Source of the DNA: Onchocerca volvulus
Lineage: Eukaryota; Nematoda; Chromadorea; Rhabditida; Onchocercidae
Assembly: GCA_000499405.2 (NCBI GenBank)
Contig: HG738137.1
Coordinates: forward strand, 22,344,603 to 22,408,602
Length of the DNA stretch: 64,000 nucleotides
Reading direction: 5' to 3'
Shown here in pieces: positions 41,206 to 53,700 of this stretch; positions within the stretch are counted from its first letter, which is position 1, and each line of letters begins with the position of its first letter. Both the position numbers and the translations under genes were made by a program. The notes under the pieces were generated by a model that worked only from the letters and a program-made list of their open reading frames with translations, ran no database searches and was not told the DNA's origin.

Positions 41206-42021
41206 GAGACAATTCATGATATCTAGTGTATTTGGCCCAAGAAGTTCTGCAAGGAAAATAAAGATCAAGAATATAGTTTGACCGGTCATCTGGAATTGAC
41301 AATGACCATTAAAAGTAATTATTGAAGTTGATCTCTTATAAATACATGAGATTGCTGAAGAATTCAATGTCACCCACTTAAGTCGGTCATTTAACCCTTC
41401 AGCGAGAAAGCTCAGTAAATGGGTTGATCTCATGAATTGATCGATGATCAAAAATTGTCGTTTTAAAATGTCTCTTTTATTTTACGCAAGCACAAAAACA
41501 ATTTCTCGATTAGATTCTAATGTACAACGAAAAAGGAAGAAGCATCAGAATACTTCGCGGAATCAAATTTGGGCCAAAAAATGAACTTGGCCATTGTTTT
41601 GTGGCCAATTATCACTACGGCATGTTAATCTTGGCGAAGCAATTTTATCCGAGACGTATATTTGACATATGCATTAAGATGTAATCGGCAGTGATCGACA
41701 GAAAGAGCCCAATTCATCAAGACAACGCTCGATCAGACATGAGGCAAATAGCGTTTCAGAAGTTGAACAACTTGGACAACGAAGTTTGTCTCATCCATCA
41801 TATTTGTCAAAGTCGAAATTTCCGCCAGTCATTACCTTCTTTTGGATCATCCTAACGGGAGAAATATTCCCACAATGAGCAGAATGTAGAAAGTGCTTTC
41901 GAGAGTCCATCAAATGTCCGGTAGCTTTCTGTGCCACAAGAATAAACTAACACCATTGTCAAAGATGGATTGATTGTTACGGTTTTTACTTCAAATTGAT
42001 AAAGATGTGTTTGAGCCTAGC
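41206..42021 (+). mobile_element. Decayed mariner transposase fragment, right copy
   Basis: Inverted partner of 34345-35159. On the plus strand, transposase blocks occur in order: IHEIAEEFNVTH near 41336, KLSKWVDLMN near 41408, FYASTKTISRLDSN, LGEAILSETY near 41630, HQDNARSDMRQIAFQKLNN near 41720, a frameshifted SASHYLLLD (family SPTDYHLF) and WIDCYGFYFK near 41970. Several stops and frameshifts are shared with the left copy. Both copies lose similarity at the same two points, just upstream of the helix-turn-helix region and just past the transposase C-terminus. Confidence 0.9.
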
Positions 42022-42932
42022 TGTAAAATAAAAGTCACTTTTAAAAATACATCTCTTACACCAATTTAATGGTTTAATAGTAAACATCAATTTAACGGCA
42101 GCACCGTAATAATTTTATTGAATTCTATGTACTTTTTTCGAGAACTTTATCTTGGCATTTGATTTACAACTCTATTTCTTCTACTTCACATATATCAAAT
42201 TGCAAAAATATTGAGAAAATACAATCAATTAAAATGTGGAAGTATTGCGAAGTTCCAAGATTTAACTTGAAGTAACTTGGAAAATTTCGGACCACTATTC
42301 CACACTACTTAAGTATTAATAACACACAGTTTCCAAGTAGTGTAAATTTATTTAACTTGATTCTTTCAAAAATTTCTAAATTGATAATGTTTCAAATCCT
42401 GTATTTCCATAAAATATAAAATTTCAAAGGAAAAATCAAGGAATATCCCACAAGAAGCTAGAATATCCCGGAAATTCATTATTATTCTGAGTTTTTTTGC
42501 ACAAATATTCAAAATTTTTAAATCTTAAAAAGTAATTAAACAAATTTTTTATTTCTTCCAAAGATTTTAATAGTCTAGAGAAAAAAAAAACGACTTCCCT
42601 GATGCGCTTCAATAAAGTAATATTGGATAGTCAATGATGATCTGTTCTTTAATCAACAGAAATTCACAATTTTATTCCAAACATGCCATATAAATTTACA
42701 GCATTTTCTATTTGAAAGTGGAGAGTTTTAAATCAGCAATATAGCTCATTTACTACACCAAAGAGTCTCTATGAAATCGATGTTTATCTATAATTAACAA
42801 TAAAATAGACCATGGATATCTCTATTCATATCTGACATTTATGACATGAGCAAGTGAAGTACGAGAACTTTTCATAATATTCAACTTTTACCAAGAAGTG
42901 ATAGCAAAGATTAATCGAAATAATTGAAAAAA

Positions 42933-45900
42933 TCAAGCAGTCATTACAAGCTGTAACTCGCGATTGTAGAGTTTTTGCACCGGACGGAAATTCTTCATTA
43001 TATGTCCTGTTTTGTCATGCAAATTTCGGAAGAGTGCAAGCTGGAAAACAGAAATATTACAGTACCTCTTGAAATTGGTTATAGATTTTAAGAGCATGAA
43101 ATTTTCCAAATTGAAAAATCTAGAAAATTCTGAATCAAAAAAAAAAATTAAAATGAAATTATAATTAATAGGAAAAAACAACATTGTCCACATATCAATA
43201 CTTATTCGTATAAATAGTTTATGAGAAATTGTCTCAAGCAACCATTATCTCTAATGCTTCGATTGCTAAAAAATTTTTGATGCTTCCAGTAATTTGAATT
43301 CCCAATTAATATATTTATAAGAAGCATCTAAATAAAAAGATAAATCTTTCAAGCATTTAAGTATGGAGATAGAAAAAAACTATAGAATACAATAAAACAT
43401 AGTTAGGACAAGAATCCGAAAGGAAATTAAAATGCTTCGTATTATTTTTAGAGCAGTTATTTTCTATGATCACGAATTGGAGAAATAGTGATGAGAATAA
43501 GAAAAAAATTTTTTTCATCTTATACAGCACTTTTTAAAAAATAAAGAAAAAAAGAAAAACGTCAACACAGTTAAAACTTCATAATGATAAATTTTTGACA
43601 TGAAAGTTACTAAAAACGGTAAAAATCGTAAAAATCGATAATAACAGAAAGAAAATAATGGCGGAAAATACCTGAGATTTGGTGATGACAACGGGTTCAG
43701 TAAAAATGGTCCAAGTAACGACCTCAGAGCATGGTGGCGTGGTTAAAGATCCCATATACCGCCAAAATGACTTCCTGTTTTTCGGCAGTTTATCATCCAA
43801 AAAAATTTCTTGTATTGGCTGGCTTTCTGCTGTAAAAAAGATCAAATTTTCGTCAACAAAAATAATAAAAGTTTCCAGGAAATAGATCGCAAATTTCAAT
43901 TAGTTTCATTAAAAAATAATTTCACAATTTCTAGTGAAATCATTCATCTCTTAAGAGGTGCAATATACTTAACTTTTGACAAAGAATAAATGGGATATTT
44001 TAGAATGCTTAACAAAAAGTTAAGCATTCGAAAATATCCCATTTCGATAAGTGGTGATTCATATGTTTAAGAAATCGCTTCAAAGGAAGACATAATATAA
44101 GGAACACGACTTCAACAAAAACTGAACTCATTGAATAAATTAAACTACTCAAACTTTAAGTACAATTATGAACATAAGCGAGTCATATAGAAATCGAACA
44201 ATTCTAATTAACCCGTTTTTAATTTTATCTGCTGCATATTCGCCAAAGTTATTCCCGAGTTATTATTTTTTTTTCGCGACCATATTAAAGAATTCAAAAG
44301 TATTATTGCAGTCTTTGCAGAGACTTATAAATTAAGCCATAAGCCTTTTGGCTTAATTTATAAGAAGTTGAGATGTTTTCTCCAATAAGATAAGGAAGAC
44401 TATTATCTGCGAAAAAACTAAAGTGTGATATTTAAAATTTTTACTTATCGAATGATATCCTGAAAATTCGCCCAAAATTCATTACCAGTAATGATATTTA
44501 AAAACAAACTTGGATCGATTATTTTATTGAGAACAGCGCATTCTTGATGCAAAGCCTTATCGTCATCACCAAGCACAAAGAACACACCAATAACGGCTAT
44601 CTTCTTCGGATTTGTGAGGCCTTCATGCACAAGATGCAACTCTGCTGGATAGTGCAGACCAGCTAAGGTGTGCTCAGAACCTAAACAAAACATTAAGGCA
44701 TATTTATAATGCTGTGAGTGTGATGGAAAAAAGAGATGATCCGAATTCAATCAATCTTCGCATATAATTTATGAACTTTTCTTGAAAACCATGACATTTT
44801 TCCAGCAAAGTTCAAAAGAATGCAATAATTTACTTGGATCATCTCACACGATTTGAATGGTACAGTTTTCTAAAGTCTAGTATCTAAGTCAAGTAACAGT
44901 TCGATTTGTTGACAAATATGAAGTAATTTGCATGAAATTGTCGCGCTTGCCTTCATTATCGTGTAATCCCCAATGAAAATGGTACTGTATGAGACGATAA
45001 GTCTGGTCAAAACCGCCACCTTGAATTTCTGGCGCACCATTTTCAAAGTGAGGCGTCACTTGCACTAAAAATAGTACTATTCGAAAATCAAGAAATGTTG
45101 TTGAAGCATCTGATAAAAACTAAACGTAAATGCAAAAAGACCTCTGAAACTTATTAATAATTTCAAAATCAATCCTTATGAAATGATCTGGTTCCAGAAA
45201 TATCTCATCATCTGAACTGCTTCACTTGAAAAAATCTTCCCCAGACACAACGAAATTGTTCATCTTTTGCGACAAAGTTGTACCGGTAGCTCTTAAGTCC
45301 CATGCTTAATTATGAAACCCAGATGAATATTGAAGCACGAAGTTGTACAGTTAGGTGAGTCTTATATTGATGACAGGATCTCAACATTTGGTTCATCCTA
45401 CAGCACCATATCTGCTTACCAAAAATGGCACACTTGGAGCACACATTCAATGTTTATGCTTCATTCAAGCGATTCTGACGTGCAAATCGATCGTCTGACT
45501 TTGGTATAGGGGCGAAAGACTAATCGAACTATCTAGTAGCTGGTTCCCTCTGAAGTTTCCCTTAGGATAGCTGGAGCACGTAATAAAGCAGTTATATTCG
45601 GTAAAGCTAATAATTAGAGGAATTGTGGAACGAAACGTCTTCAACCTATTCTCAAACTTTCAATGAGTATGACGTCTTGCTTGCTTGACGGACCTCCAAC
45701 AGAGTTTTCTCTGGCTTCAATCCTGCTAAAGTATAGTTTATCATCTTTCGGTTTATATTAAACACAATCGTATTAATTCCCTACATTATCCTCTAAATCA
45801 TTCTATTTAATTCATTCATCAATTCAGTCGTGATTAAAACTATCTAATACTCCATGTGATGGTCTTGATTATCTTGAAGTTCTCTGCATAACAACTTCAC

Positions 45901-46779
45901 TTATTTCGACAACAATATCTTATTACTTCTATTAGCAAAATAAGAAAATAAAAACAAAAAAGGCGCCACAATCTCGGCGATTGAACGCCTTAACTATTTC
46001 TGAAATAATTGCTTCAATTAAATACAATCTATGAGCGTTAAGAATTTTAATGATTTAACTGCATTCCCTTGGATGATTTATCTGACATGTTAATGCATGC
46101 ATGCTGGGCAGAAAAGAGTGTAGTAATTAAAAGAAGAAAACTAGAAAAGTTGGAAAAAAAATTTACCAGAATGTCCATTATTGACAATCTCACCCTTTAA
46201 TTTCACATCATAATTCAAAAATTTAAGCGGATCTACAGTTATATGTTTCATCAAACTTAAATCCAAATTTATCGGTGACTGATTATGACCATCAGCATTT
46301 GGCCAGTATTTTGGGCCTGAAATAACTAGAAGAATAAGAAATATAAATTAAGAGAAACGGTATATTTCGAATTTTTGGAACTGGAAGAGTAATCAGTATG
46401 ATATAAGACAAAGTAAGATTGGATGGAAAGCATAATGAAGCAAAATTGCGGATTTGCTAATAATAAAGAGTTCATTTCTAAACTCATTGTTTTTCAATAT
46501 CTTGCAGCAGTGACATTTATTCTTCATTTCGTTTTTAAATTCATTACATTACGAAATCTTATAATGAGAATGAAAATTTCAGAATTCGACAGCATATCAA
46601 TTTTAAAATTTCATTCTGTAATTTGAAAGTCTTATTTTCATTGAAGCTTCGTAAGAATAAAAAAAAAAATTGTTCATGAGAATACAAAAAATATCAAAGC
46701 TTCGTGAGAATAAGAAAAAAATCATCACGAACTTGCAAAAACTCACCGCATTTTCCTTCTTCGCAATAATTCCAATTCA
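42933..46779 (-). CDS. Alpha-carbonic anhydrase (signal-peptide exon not found)
   Basis: Six exons join in phase: 46747-46779, 46167-46316, 44951-45064, 44486-44680, 43672-43829 and 42933-43040 (TGA 42933-42935). Zinc ligands are present: YHFHWG (two His) and ELHLVH (third His). The proton-shuttle His is in NNGHSVQV, the gate-keeper Glu in GSEHT, and Thr199/Thr200 in [10 protein letters not shown]. The N-terminus reads [19 protein letters not shown], then HNQSPINLD, typical of secreted or membrane-facing forms with N-terminal Cys. CO2 hydration activity is expected. One deviation is HLVHEG where most animal enzymes have HLVHWN. The 44951 donor is GC (GAAG|GCAAGC) rather than GT, and only that junction keeps the frame. 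The first listed exon needs one base from an upstream exon that I could not place. The C-terminus (LQLVMTA) carries no clear GPI signal. Confidence 0.93.
43988..44044. repeat. Near-perfect 26-bp hairpin in a carbonic anhydrase intron
   Basis: AAATGGGATATTTT-A-GAATGCTTAAC, a 5-nt AAAAA loop, then the reverse complement with a single mismatch. It lies in the intron between the exons at 44486 and 43829. It could be a tiny palindromic element or a structured RNA segment. Confidence 0.85.
44324..44364. repeat. Perfect 15-bp hairpin in the same intron
   Basis: CTTATAAATTAAGCC at 44324-44338 pairs exactly with 44350-44364 across an 11-nt loop. It is about 280 bp from the larger hairpin and unrelated in sequence. 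Confidence 0.8.
45421..45753 (+). pseudogene. Rearranged 28S rRNA fragment inside a carbonic anhydrase intron
   Basis: From 45469 to about 45690 the plus strand closely follows the conserved eukaryotic 28S core: TGACGTGCAAATCGATCGTC, GGGGCGAAAGACTAATCGAA, ATCTAGTAGCTGGTTCCCTC, GGATAGCTGGAGC and CAACCTATTCTCAAACTTT. From 45691 to about 45753 the sequence is 28S on the opposite strand: its reverse complement reads CCGAAAGATG, AACTATAC, GAAGCCAGAG, AAACTCTG, GGAGGT, which normally sits directly 5' of TGACGTGC. So a roughly 60-bp piece is inverted and moved to the other side. Weak 28S likeness (GGAGCAC ... TGTTTATG) precedes at about 45421-45458. Substitutions and the rearrangement show it is a non-functional insert. 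The orientation is antisense to the host gene. Confidence 0.9.
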
Positions 46780-48815
46780 CTGAAATAAGTTAATGTTGTT
46801 TGAAGAACGACTAACAAATCTTGAATTAAACCAGGATTGCTATGGAGAGAACAATTATTATGTATAAATTGTACCGATCCAGTTATTCTGTCAAGATTTA
46901 AGGTCCTATTGAATTTTGTATGGAAGAGAAATCATTCAAGAAAGAACTGTTTGCATGAATTTACATAAAAGCTTACTCGGACAAATGAAGAAACTTCAGT
47001 AACAAATTGTGACAAGAATTCGCTCTCTCTTTCTGGATATGCTACAAATACTTTGGTGAAGAACGAAAAACACTTCATGATATAGACAGTTTTACTGCAA
47101 ATGTTTGCAAAATTGATGGGAAAAAGTGCACATGAAAAATAATATTCCTATGGAATCCACAAAATTTTATAAACTTTACGCAGACAATAAACGTGGAATT
47201 AGTCGAATGTAACGCTAGAAATGACAAGCGTTCATGAATAATCGCTTGCAACATAAAGAATAATCTAATGATCAGTTTACTTGTATATTCTCTAATAACT
47301 GATTATAACATAAATGAAGAATCTGCGCAATCTTGTGGATGGCATGACATCGATTCCGAGAAGTAATTGTCTGAAGATGAGGAGAAAAACAGAGAGAAGT
47401 TTGTAAACAAGATGAGTGACAGAGCTTGAGATGAGATGAAGGAGAAGTGCTTGCCCTATCCAAATTCGATTCAATTCAATTCGGCAATAGCAAACAAAAC
47501 AAGAGCATGGCGGTGCATTGCTAGCTGTCAATAATCGGTTTGTGATCATAATATATCGTCCTCTTCGGAAGGGAAAAGGAGTAAGTTCGTCCATCAAGTT
47601 TATAAATTTTGCTGAGCACTAATAATAACATGCAGTAGGATTAATAAACATACAGTTACTGGTGATAATTTGGAGACATTGCCATATTTATAATGACCCT
47701 CACGGATGATGGCAATATGGAAATTGATAGAGAAGTGAATGACAATCTATAGACAAATATGTATGTATCCTAATTTTGATTTTTGAAGGCATAGAATTGG
47801 AACTTAGTCATGTAGACAAGATGCAACTGTCAATTTTAGTGTTATTAGTGTGATTAAATTGAGGTTAAGGTGATTAAAATTAGGATGATATTGATCATCT
47901 TGTATAAGGTCATCATTGAACAAATTCAAGACAAATGACAGTATGGTTAAATCTCCCAACGATTACTTCAACGCTCGTTGACCCAAAAAAAAAAATTCTT
48001 TTATTGATTATTACGTTATTTCGCTATCAAGATCTATCAAACAAAGACATTATACAATACTAATAGCTCTCGAATTTCTTGCATTTCATGCCAATAGGCG
48101 TCTAATTGAAGGAAGAATTGAAATGAATGGTTGCTGAAAGGGCCAACATTCCTCTCAACTACTAATCTAATGGGCGATGGAAGGAGCTTGTCAATTTTCC
48201 TATCCAGCTTCCTTATCAGTGTCTCCTCAAATGTCACCAATGTAAACATACGCACACATTTGGGCGTTTATTGTCAGCTTAGTGAAAGGAGATGATGATT
48301 CATTGTTTGTACAGATGACATGCTCTTTCATTCAATTCATCGAACGCTTTAACCATTTTATTGATGTGACACGTTTGCTACTTTTTCAATTTACCTATCT
48401 TGGAGTTTCGTTTTTCCTTCCGATTACGTCTGGGCATCTGTAACACGTCAATTGTTAAGTGTCACATGTCACGTCACGCAGAATAGCAAGCCTTATCACT
48501 AATCATCTCCAATTATCACCATTTCCAATTATCAAACGAAAAAATGAAGAAGATGAAGAGCTCGAAATAAGACAGACAGTGAAACATCCTTCGTAAGTGT
48601 CAATTGATGTCGAGAAAAGCATAGATGCACAGACGTATAAAATACATAGATACATACAGGAGATTGAAGTGAAATAAATAGGAGGAATGAAGTGAGATGA
48701 GGAGACGTTTGCAACTTAAGTGGAGCAAATCTCCGCAACGCCATTCTCGTTCAAATAATAATAGCACGTTGAAGAGCGGGATGAAATGGAGTGACGTAGA
48801 GTCTTCACATCTCTC
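46780..48815. other. Region upstream of the carbonic anhydrase
   Basis: It should hold the missing 5' exon(s) and promoter of the carbonic anhydrase. A minus-strand frame near 47079 (MKCFSFFTKVFVAYPERESE) has a GTAAGC donor near 46976 but the wrong phase for the 46779 exon. The GC-richer part at 47300-47600 could be a 5' region. Nothing is assignable with confidence. Confidence 0.4.
47244..47323. repeat. Dispersed repeat, copy 2
   Basis: Partner of 38031-38110: GCTTGCAACATAAAGAATAA, then TGATCAGTTTAC, TATTCTCTAATAA, GAAGAATC. Same orientation, diverged. Confidence 0.6.
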
Positions 48816-48927
48816 GCACTTGCTGCACTTACTGCACAATTCGCTAATTGCACGATTCACTTATTGCACGGCTCACTTATTGCACGATTCACTTATTGCA
48901 CGGCTCACTTATTGCACGATTCACCTG
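48816..48927. repeat. Minisatellite, unit about 16 bp
   Basis: About six to seven head-to-tail copies of a CACTTATTGCACGRYT-like unit. The last four alternate regularly between GATT and GGCT variants, suggesting expansion of a 32-bp dimer. Confidence 0.9.
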
Positions 48928-50762
48928 TGAATCATCCCGCTGATACGTTGGAATGACTAGAAGATATGCGCTGCTAACCAACGTTCTCCCTATATCGCAT
49001 TTCCATTGCGTCATTCGTTAGGAAATCTGTTTTTATTGATCAGAATTTATCTTCCAGTTGTTTGCAGAAATTTGGATAAATAAGTAAGATTCTGCAAAAT
49101 GAATAGATTTTTTTGTTGTTTTGTCTACTTCTCGGCGTAGTGACTTTCTGTGACACTAATGACATGTTAGATTTCATGACACAAAGTATGCCTTAGTTGG
49201 AGCATCATAAAATGCATTGCAAATATAAAGATTTTTATAACATCAAAAGAGAGATTTTTCGAAAAAAATACTGAATTTTCGCTCGTGATTGAGTTGCTTC
49301 TTCCTTTATACTTTGCAAAAATTGATTAGAATTTGTCAGATAAGATGAACTGAAACGATGAATTAAGAAATTCTGTCAATTATATCATAATTACTTAACG
49401 TTAACTACAAGTGACGAAACATTGCAGTGAAGATTTTGAAAAGATTTTTCTCATTTCTGTTTCTTTTTCCTTTAGAATTTCAATTTTCTTTGGCTCCTTT
49501 TTATTAGAGAGAATTCTCTCATTTTGTTTGTTATTCTTGTAATAATGGTGTTTATAGGAAGGAATTAGGATTATCTTCAACTTGTTAAAGTAACTTTTCA
49601 AAAGAATGCGATATAATAATGAAATATACATGCTTCGCAAGTTCGATAACTCGGAATCCTTGAATACCGTAATGAAAATTGGATGACAAAAGTTAGGTGT
49701 AATTCGGTGTAATCTAATTCTAAATATTATACAAACAGTTCATGAGATCATGGTACATTCAAACATGAAGAGTAAATAGACTAACATTTGAATTCTGTTT
49801 ATTCAAAAATCAGTACCGATGTGTTCTGTTTGCTAACAGTGATTGATGATAAAGGCATTCTATAAAGATGAAAAACTTGTACAGCTATATGAATGGCAAA
49901 CATTGACAAGTGATCTTTCATTTTTAATGGCTTGAAAAAAAGCATGGTGAAAATTTTCCCATTTATTAAATAAATCAAAGTTTGCACAAAAATTCTGATA
50001 GTTCAACATAAATACATAGCACAGTTGCTCAATCGGAATTTCAATCTCATCATTTTTTTGGTTTGTTTAAACTAAAATTTCCAGAAAGTGCTATAAATTA
50101 AAAAAAAATTTTTTTTAGTTGCAGTTGTTGGGTTCATAGCAGTAACATATCCACCAAAACTTTCGTTCACTGAATGATGTGAATGGACGGAATCGAGGAA
50201 AATGTGACCAGTATCTATCTAATTCTAATAAAACAGTGTTTGAGGAACAATTATCACGAACCGTACAAGTTTAATGCTTAATTATCACGAATCATACAAG
50301 AAATAATTCTAGTCAGATCTCATTCAAGGTAGGTACTTAACTTTGCCCATCTGAAATTTTGTCGCAATGGTCTGCACTTTTTAAAAACCCCTATCTTTTT
50401 TCTCATCTTTTTATATCCCAGAACAAACCTTAACTTCAATTTCTGAATGGGCTAATGGCGTCTTTATCTCCTAAAATATTCGTCCTTTTGCATAGTTTTT
50501 TGAGTTATCCACATCAATATAATCACCATAATATTTGGCAATCATGAACATCAATCATTGGGCAAATCTAATTCTAATTACCACATACATAAGTTGTGCC
50601 GACAATGGTATTTCAGTTTAAAAGAATTTATTTTCGAATTGACGAAACACTGAATCCTTAAAAAAGACTTTATCAAAACAGTAATTATTGAAAACATTTC
50701 TTGACATGAAATTGATAAATTCAATATTACTCAACTGTTGCTCTACAATTTTCATTCTTTGC
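48928..50762. other. Gene-poor spacer
   Basis: AT-rich with no supported gene. A short direct repeat (AATTATCACGAAYCRTACAAG type) occurs at about 50250-50300. Confidence 0.5.
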
Positions 50763-53700
50763 TCATGTTTGTGTTGATTGACAATTTCGATCAGATGTAG
50801 GAAAAACATTCTGATATAGCATTAATTCTAATAATCGTCACATAAACACTAGCATTAGAAGTACAAGCTTCAAAAAAAGAATTAAAAACGAATACAACAT
50901 AAATAAAAAAGCAAAAATGAGAGTAATTTATGACTGATCTCGAACATGTGTGACCTGAACTGCTTCACCTTCTTCGCATTCAAACATATCATGTTTCCAT
51001 ACTTCATCAGTTGGATTTTTTTCGGAGCGTTTCTTATGAAAAGAACTGTGATTATCATCATGAAGGACATCATCGCTTCTCCGCACCTTAATTCATCATT
51101 ATTATCAAATACCATGGCAACCTATCGGATTAAATTATAAATTATCTCCTCAATTTTATTAACTGCCGAAATTTTTTCTAATGTTAAAACTCAATAATGT
51201 GTTCACTAGATAAAGATAATGAACAATGCCAACAAATATTTATTTCATTTCAAATACCTCTCAAGAAATCAATACCATTATAAAATTATTCGATATACTA
51301 ACGCTTGTTTGAAAATTCGCTTAAGTTTCACGAGCATTTCATCGAATGAAAAATGATAGCAGAATGATTCCATGGAAGGGAATTTGAATCTTATGGTTCA
51401 AAATCCCTTTCAAGAAATCAGCTCATTATATATTATAGCAGCTGATGTCATTATATGCAAATTTTGTGAAGAAATAACTATAGTGAATGAAAAAAAAAAA
51501 AATATAATTTCAATCAAATATAATCAAATATAATTTCAATACAGAATAAAAGCAAATAATTTCATTAAAATGTTAAAAAGACAACCAGATGTTTACTGAA
51601 AATGCTTATTTCTTTCAGACAGTTAAATCATCAAACCTGATGTAAAGACAAAAATTCAACAAGAAAGCGACGAATAAAGATAATTTACATATGAATAATA
51701 AACGGAAGGAAATTAATTCATAGCATGAATTATCTTCTATTTGTAGTATAAGATTCTGCTTGGGGACTAAATAATTAAACGAGAAAAATTTCGTTAAGAT
51801 CGATAAATTTATATGAAATACCTTTCGAACATTTCGCCAACCAACTGGTAAAGACTGCCAACCAGTGTCCCCAGAAATCGAATATCTTGACCGAGACGTG
51901 CGTACTGGCTTTGTAGTTCGATCGTCATGCTGCAAAATCAGACATGAGTGTAACAAATAATCTTAGGAAAGTCAATAAAAAAAGAGATATTAGAACGGCG
52001 ACAAATTTTTGATTTAAAGAAACACTATTTGGCTGACTGTTTTAAGTGTGCTTCTAATAATTTCACAGAATAAGGTATCTAATAACACATCAACAGATTT
52101 TATTATTCAATGCGGTATGCCTCTCGATGATCATACGGCTTCATACCAACGATATGAATGTACTTTCTGAAGTTCAATAATATTTGCCGCTAAATTACAC
52201 GATATTGGCAGTCTTGCAAAAGAGAAATTACCGTAAAATAAAAGCGTCCTGTAGGAACTTTACATGGGTCAAACAGATTCATCACCGGCTTTTCCTCATT
52301 GTTTGTCGATTTGCTTTGCTCACTACTTCGCCGATAAGACTGCCGACCATTACGTCCTGCAAAATATGAAGAATCTTGTAGAAAGTTTTTTGATTGAATA
52401 ATGAATATATTGTTAAAAACGATAAGAATAGACAAAATTAGCAGCAAGATTTGTACGAAACAAACTTTTATACAGATAACTAAAATCATTTAGTATTATG
52501 CAGCCTGGATTTATGACTGGTCCTATAAGAATGAAAAAAATCTAGAATTTGTTGCAGGAAATTTTTTAAAGTAGAAAAATAAAAGTAACTCTTAATGAAT
52601 AATTCTTTTCTATAAGAAACTTATCAATTTTTGAATATATAGAGATATGAATAAAACCAACCATATTGTGCACGTTGATCGACCAAGTCGCCTCCTCCAA
52701 TGCCGCGTCGCAGCGGATACATCGGAGTGCGACGATAGTCCATTCTGTAAATAATATTTATTTTCTAACCAACATTCGGCGCACATGTATATATGAAGCC
52801 ACAAATTTGACAAAACGACTCCCTTTCAGCAACGTTAGCAAAAAAATAAAATAAGCAACCATGCTGATTTGGGGCTTTCTCTCTCAAATACGTGACATTA
52901 TATATATCGAAATGTCACCAACCGTCCACTTACCCTTGTCTCATTCCAAATCCACTGAAATAAAAAATGGTAAGCAATAAAAACAAATCAACAGGAGCAG
53001 AGAAAATTTTTGATTTCTTTATTTTTTTTATTAAGTCCATCATATGTCAACTAGAGCTTACCTGTTTCTTGAGCCCCACAATCCACGTCTATCCATTGTG
53101 CCAGCAAACTGGCGATGCTGCATTCTTTCCGAACGATTCTAAAAGTACATCTTGAAATCACTCAATTTGAATTAAACTTTTTGGACAAATAAAACCATTC
53201 AGGATATATTCTGTTCCCTCTTTGCACAGCTTTATGAAAATGAATCATTGATTAGACTCATGAAGATTTGTCTCTTTTCAATAGGTTTATATGTGAAAAA
53301 ACGTCTAATCTAGACAAAGTTTTCGGATACACATTTTAATGTGTTGGTACGATCCAGTTATTAGCATTAGAATACTATGATATGGCTACAAAAAAATTCT
53401 AAAGAAGGAAAGTGATAAATTTGAAATTTAGTTCGATGTTTTTAGTTCGAAGACTACTCAATTTTTAAACCTCATTTTACCGAACTCTCTGCTCCTAACA
53501 TACCTTTGTAACACTCTAAAACTATCGTTTTGAAATTTAGTTCGATGTTTTTAGTTCGAAGACTACTCAATTTTTAAACCTCATTTTACCGAACTCTCTG
53601 CTCCTAACATACCTTTGTAACACTCTAAAATTATCGTACTTTTTTTTTTTTTAAATGAATATAAAAAAATCAGTTACTTGAATGCCATCTTTTCCTCGAT

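Noticed and set aside
45955..46000. Imperfect palindrome AAGGCG ... CGCCTT as a small RNA gene or terminator
   Set aside because: The arms are only six bases with a long loop; chance is sufficient.
46974..47081. MKCFSFFTKVFVAYPERE frame as first exon of the carbonic anhydrase
   Set aside because: Its GTAAGC donor leaves phase 0, but the next exon (46747-46779) needs one preceding base, so the join would frameshift.
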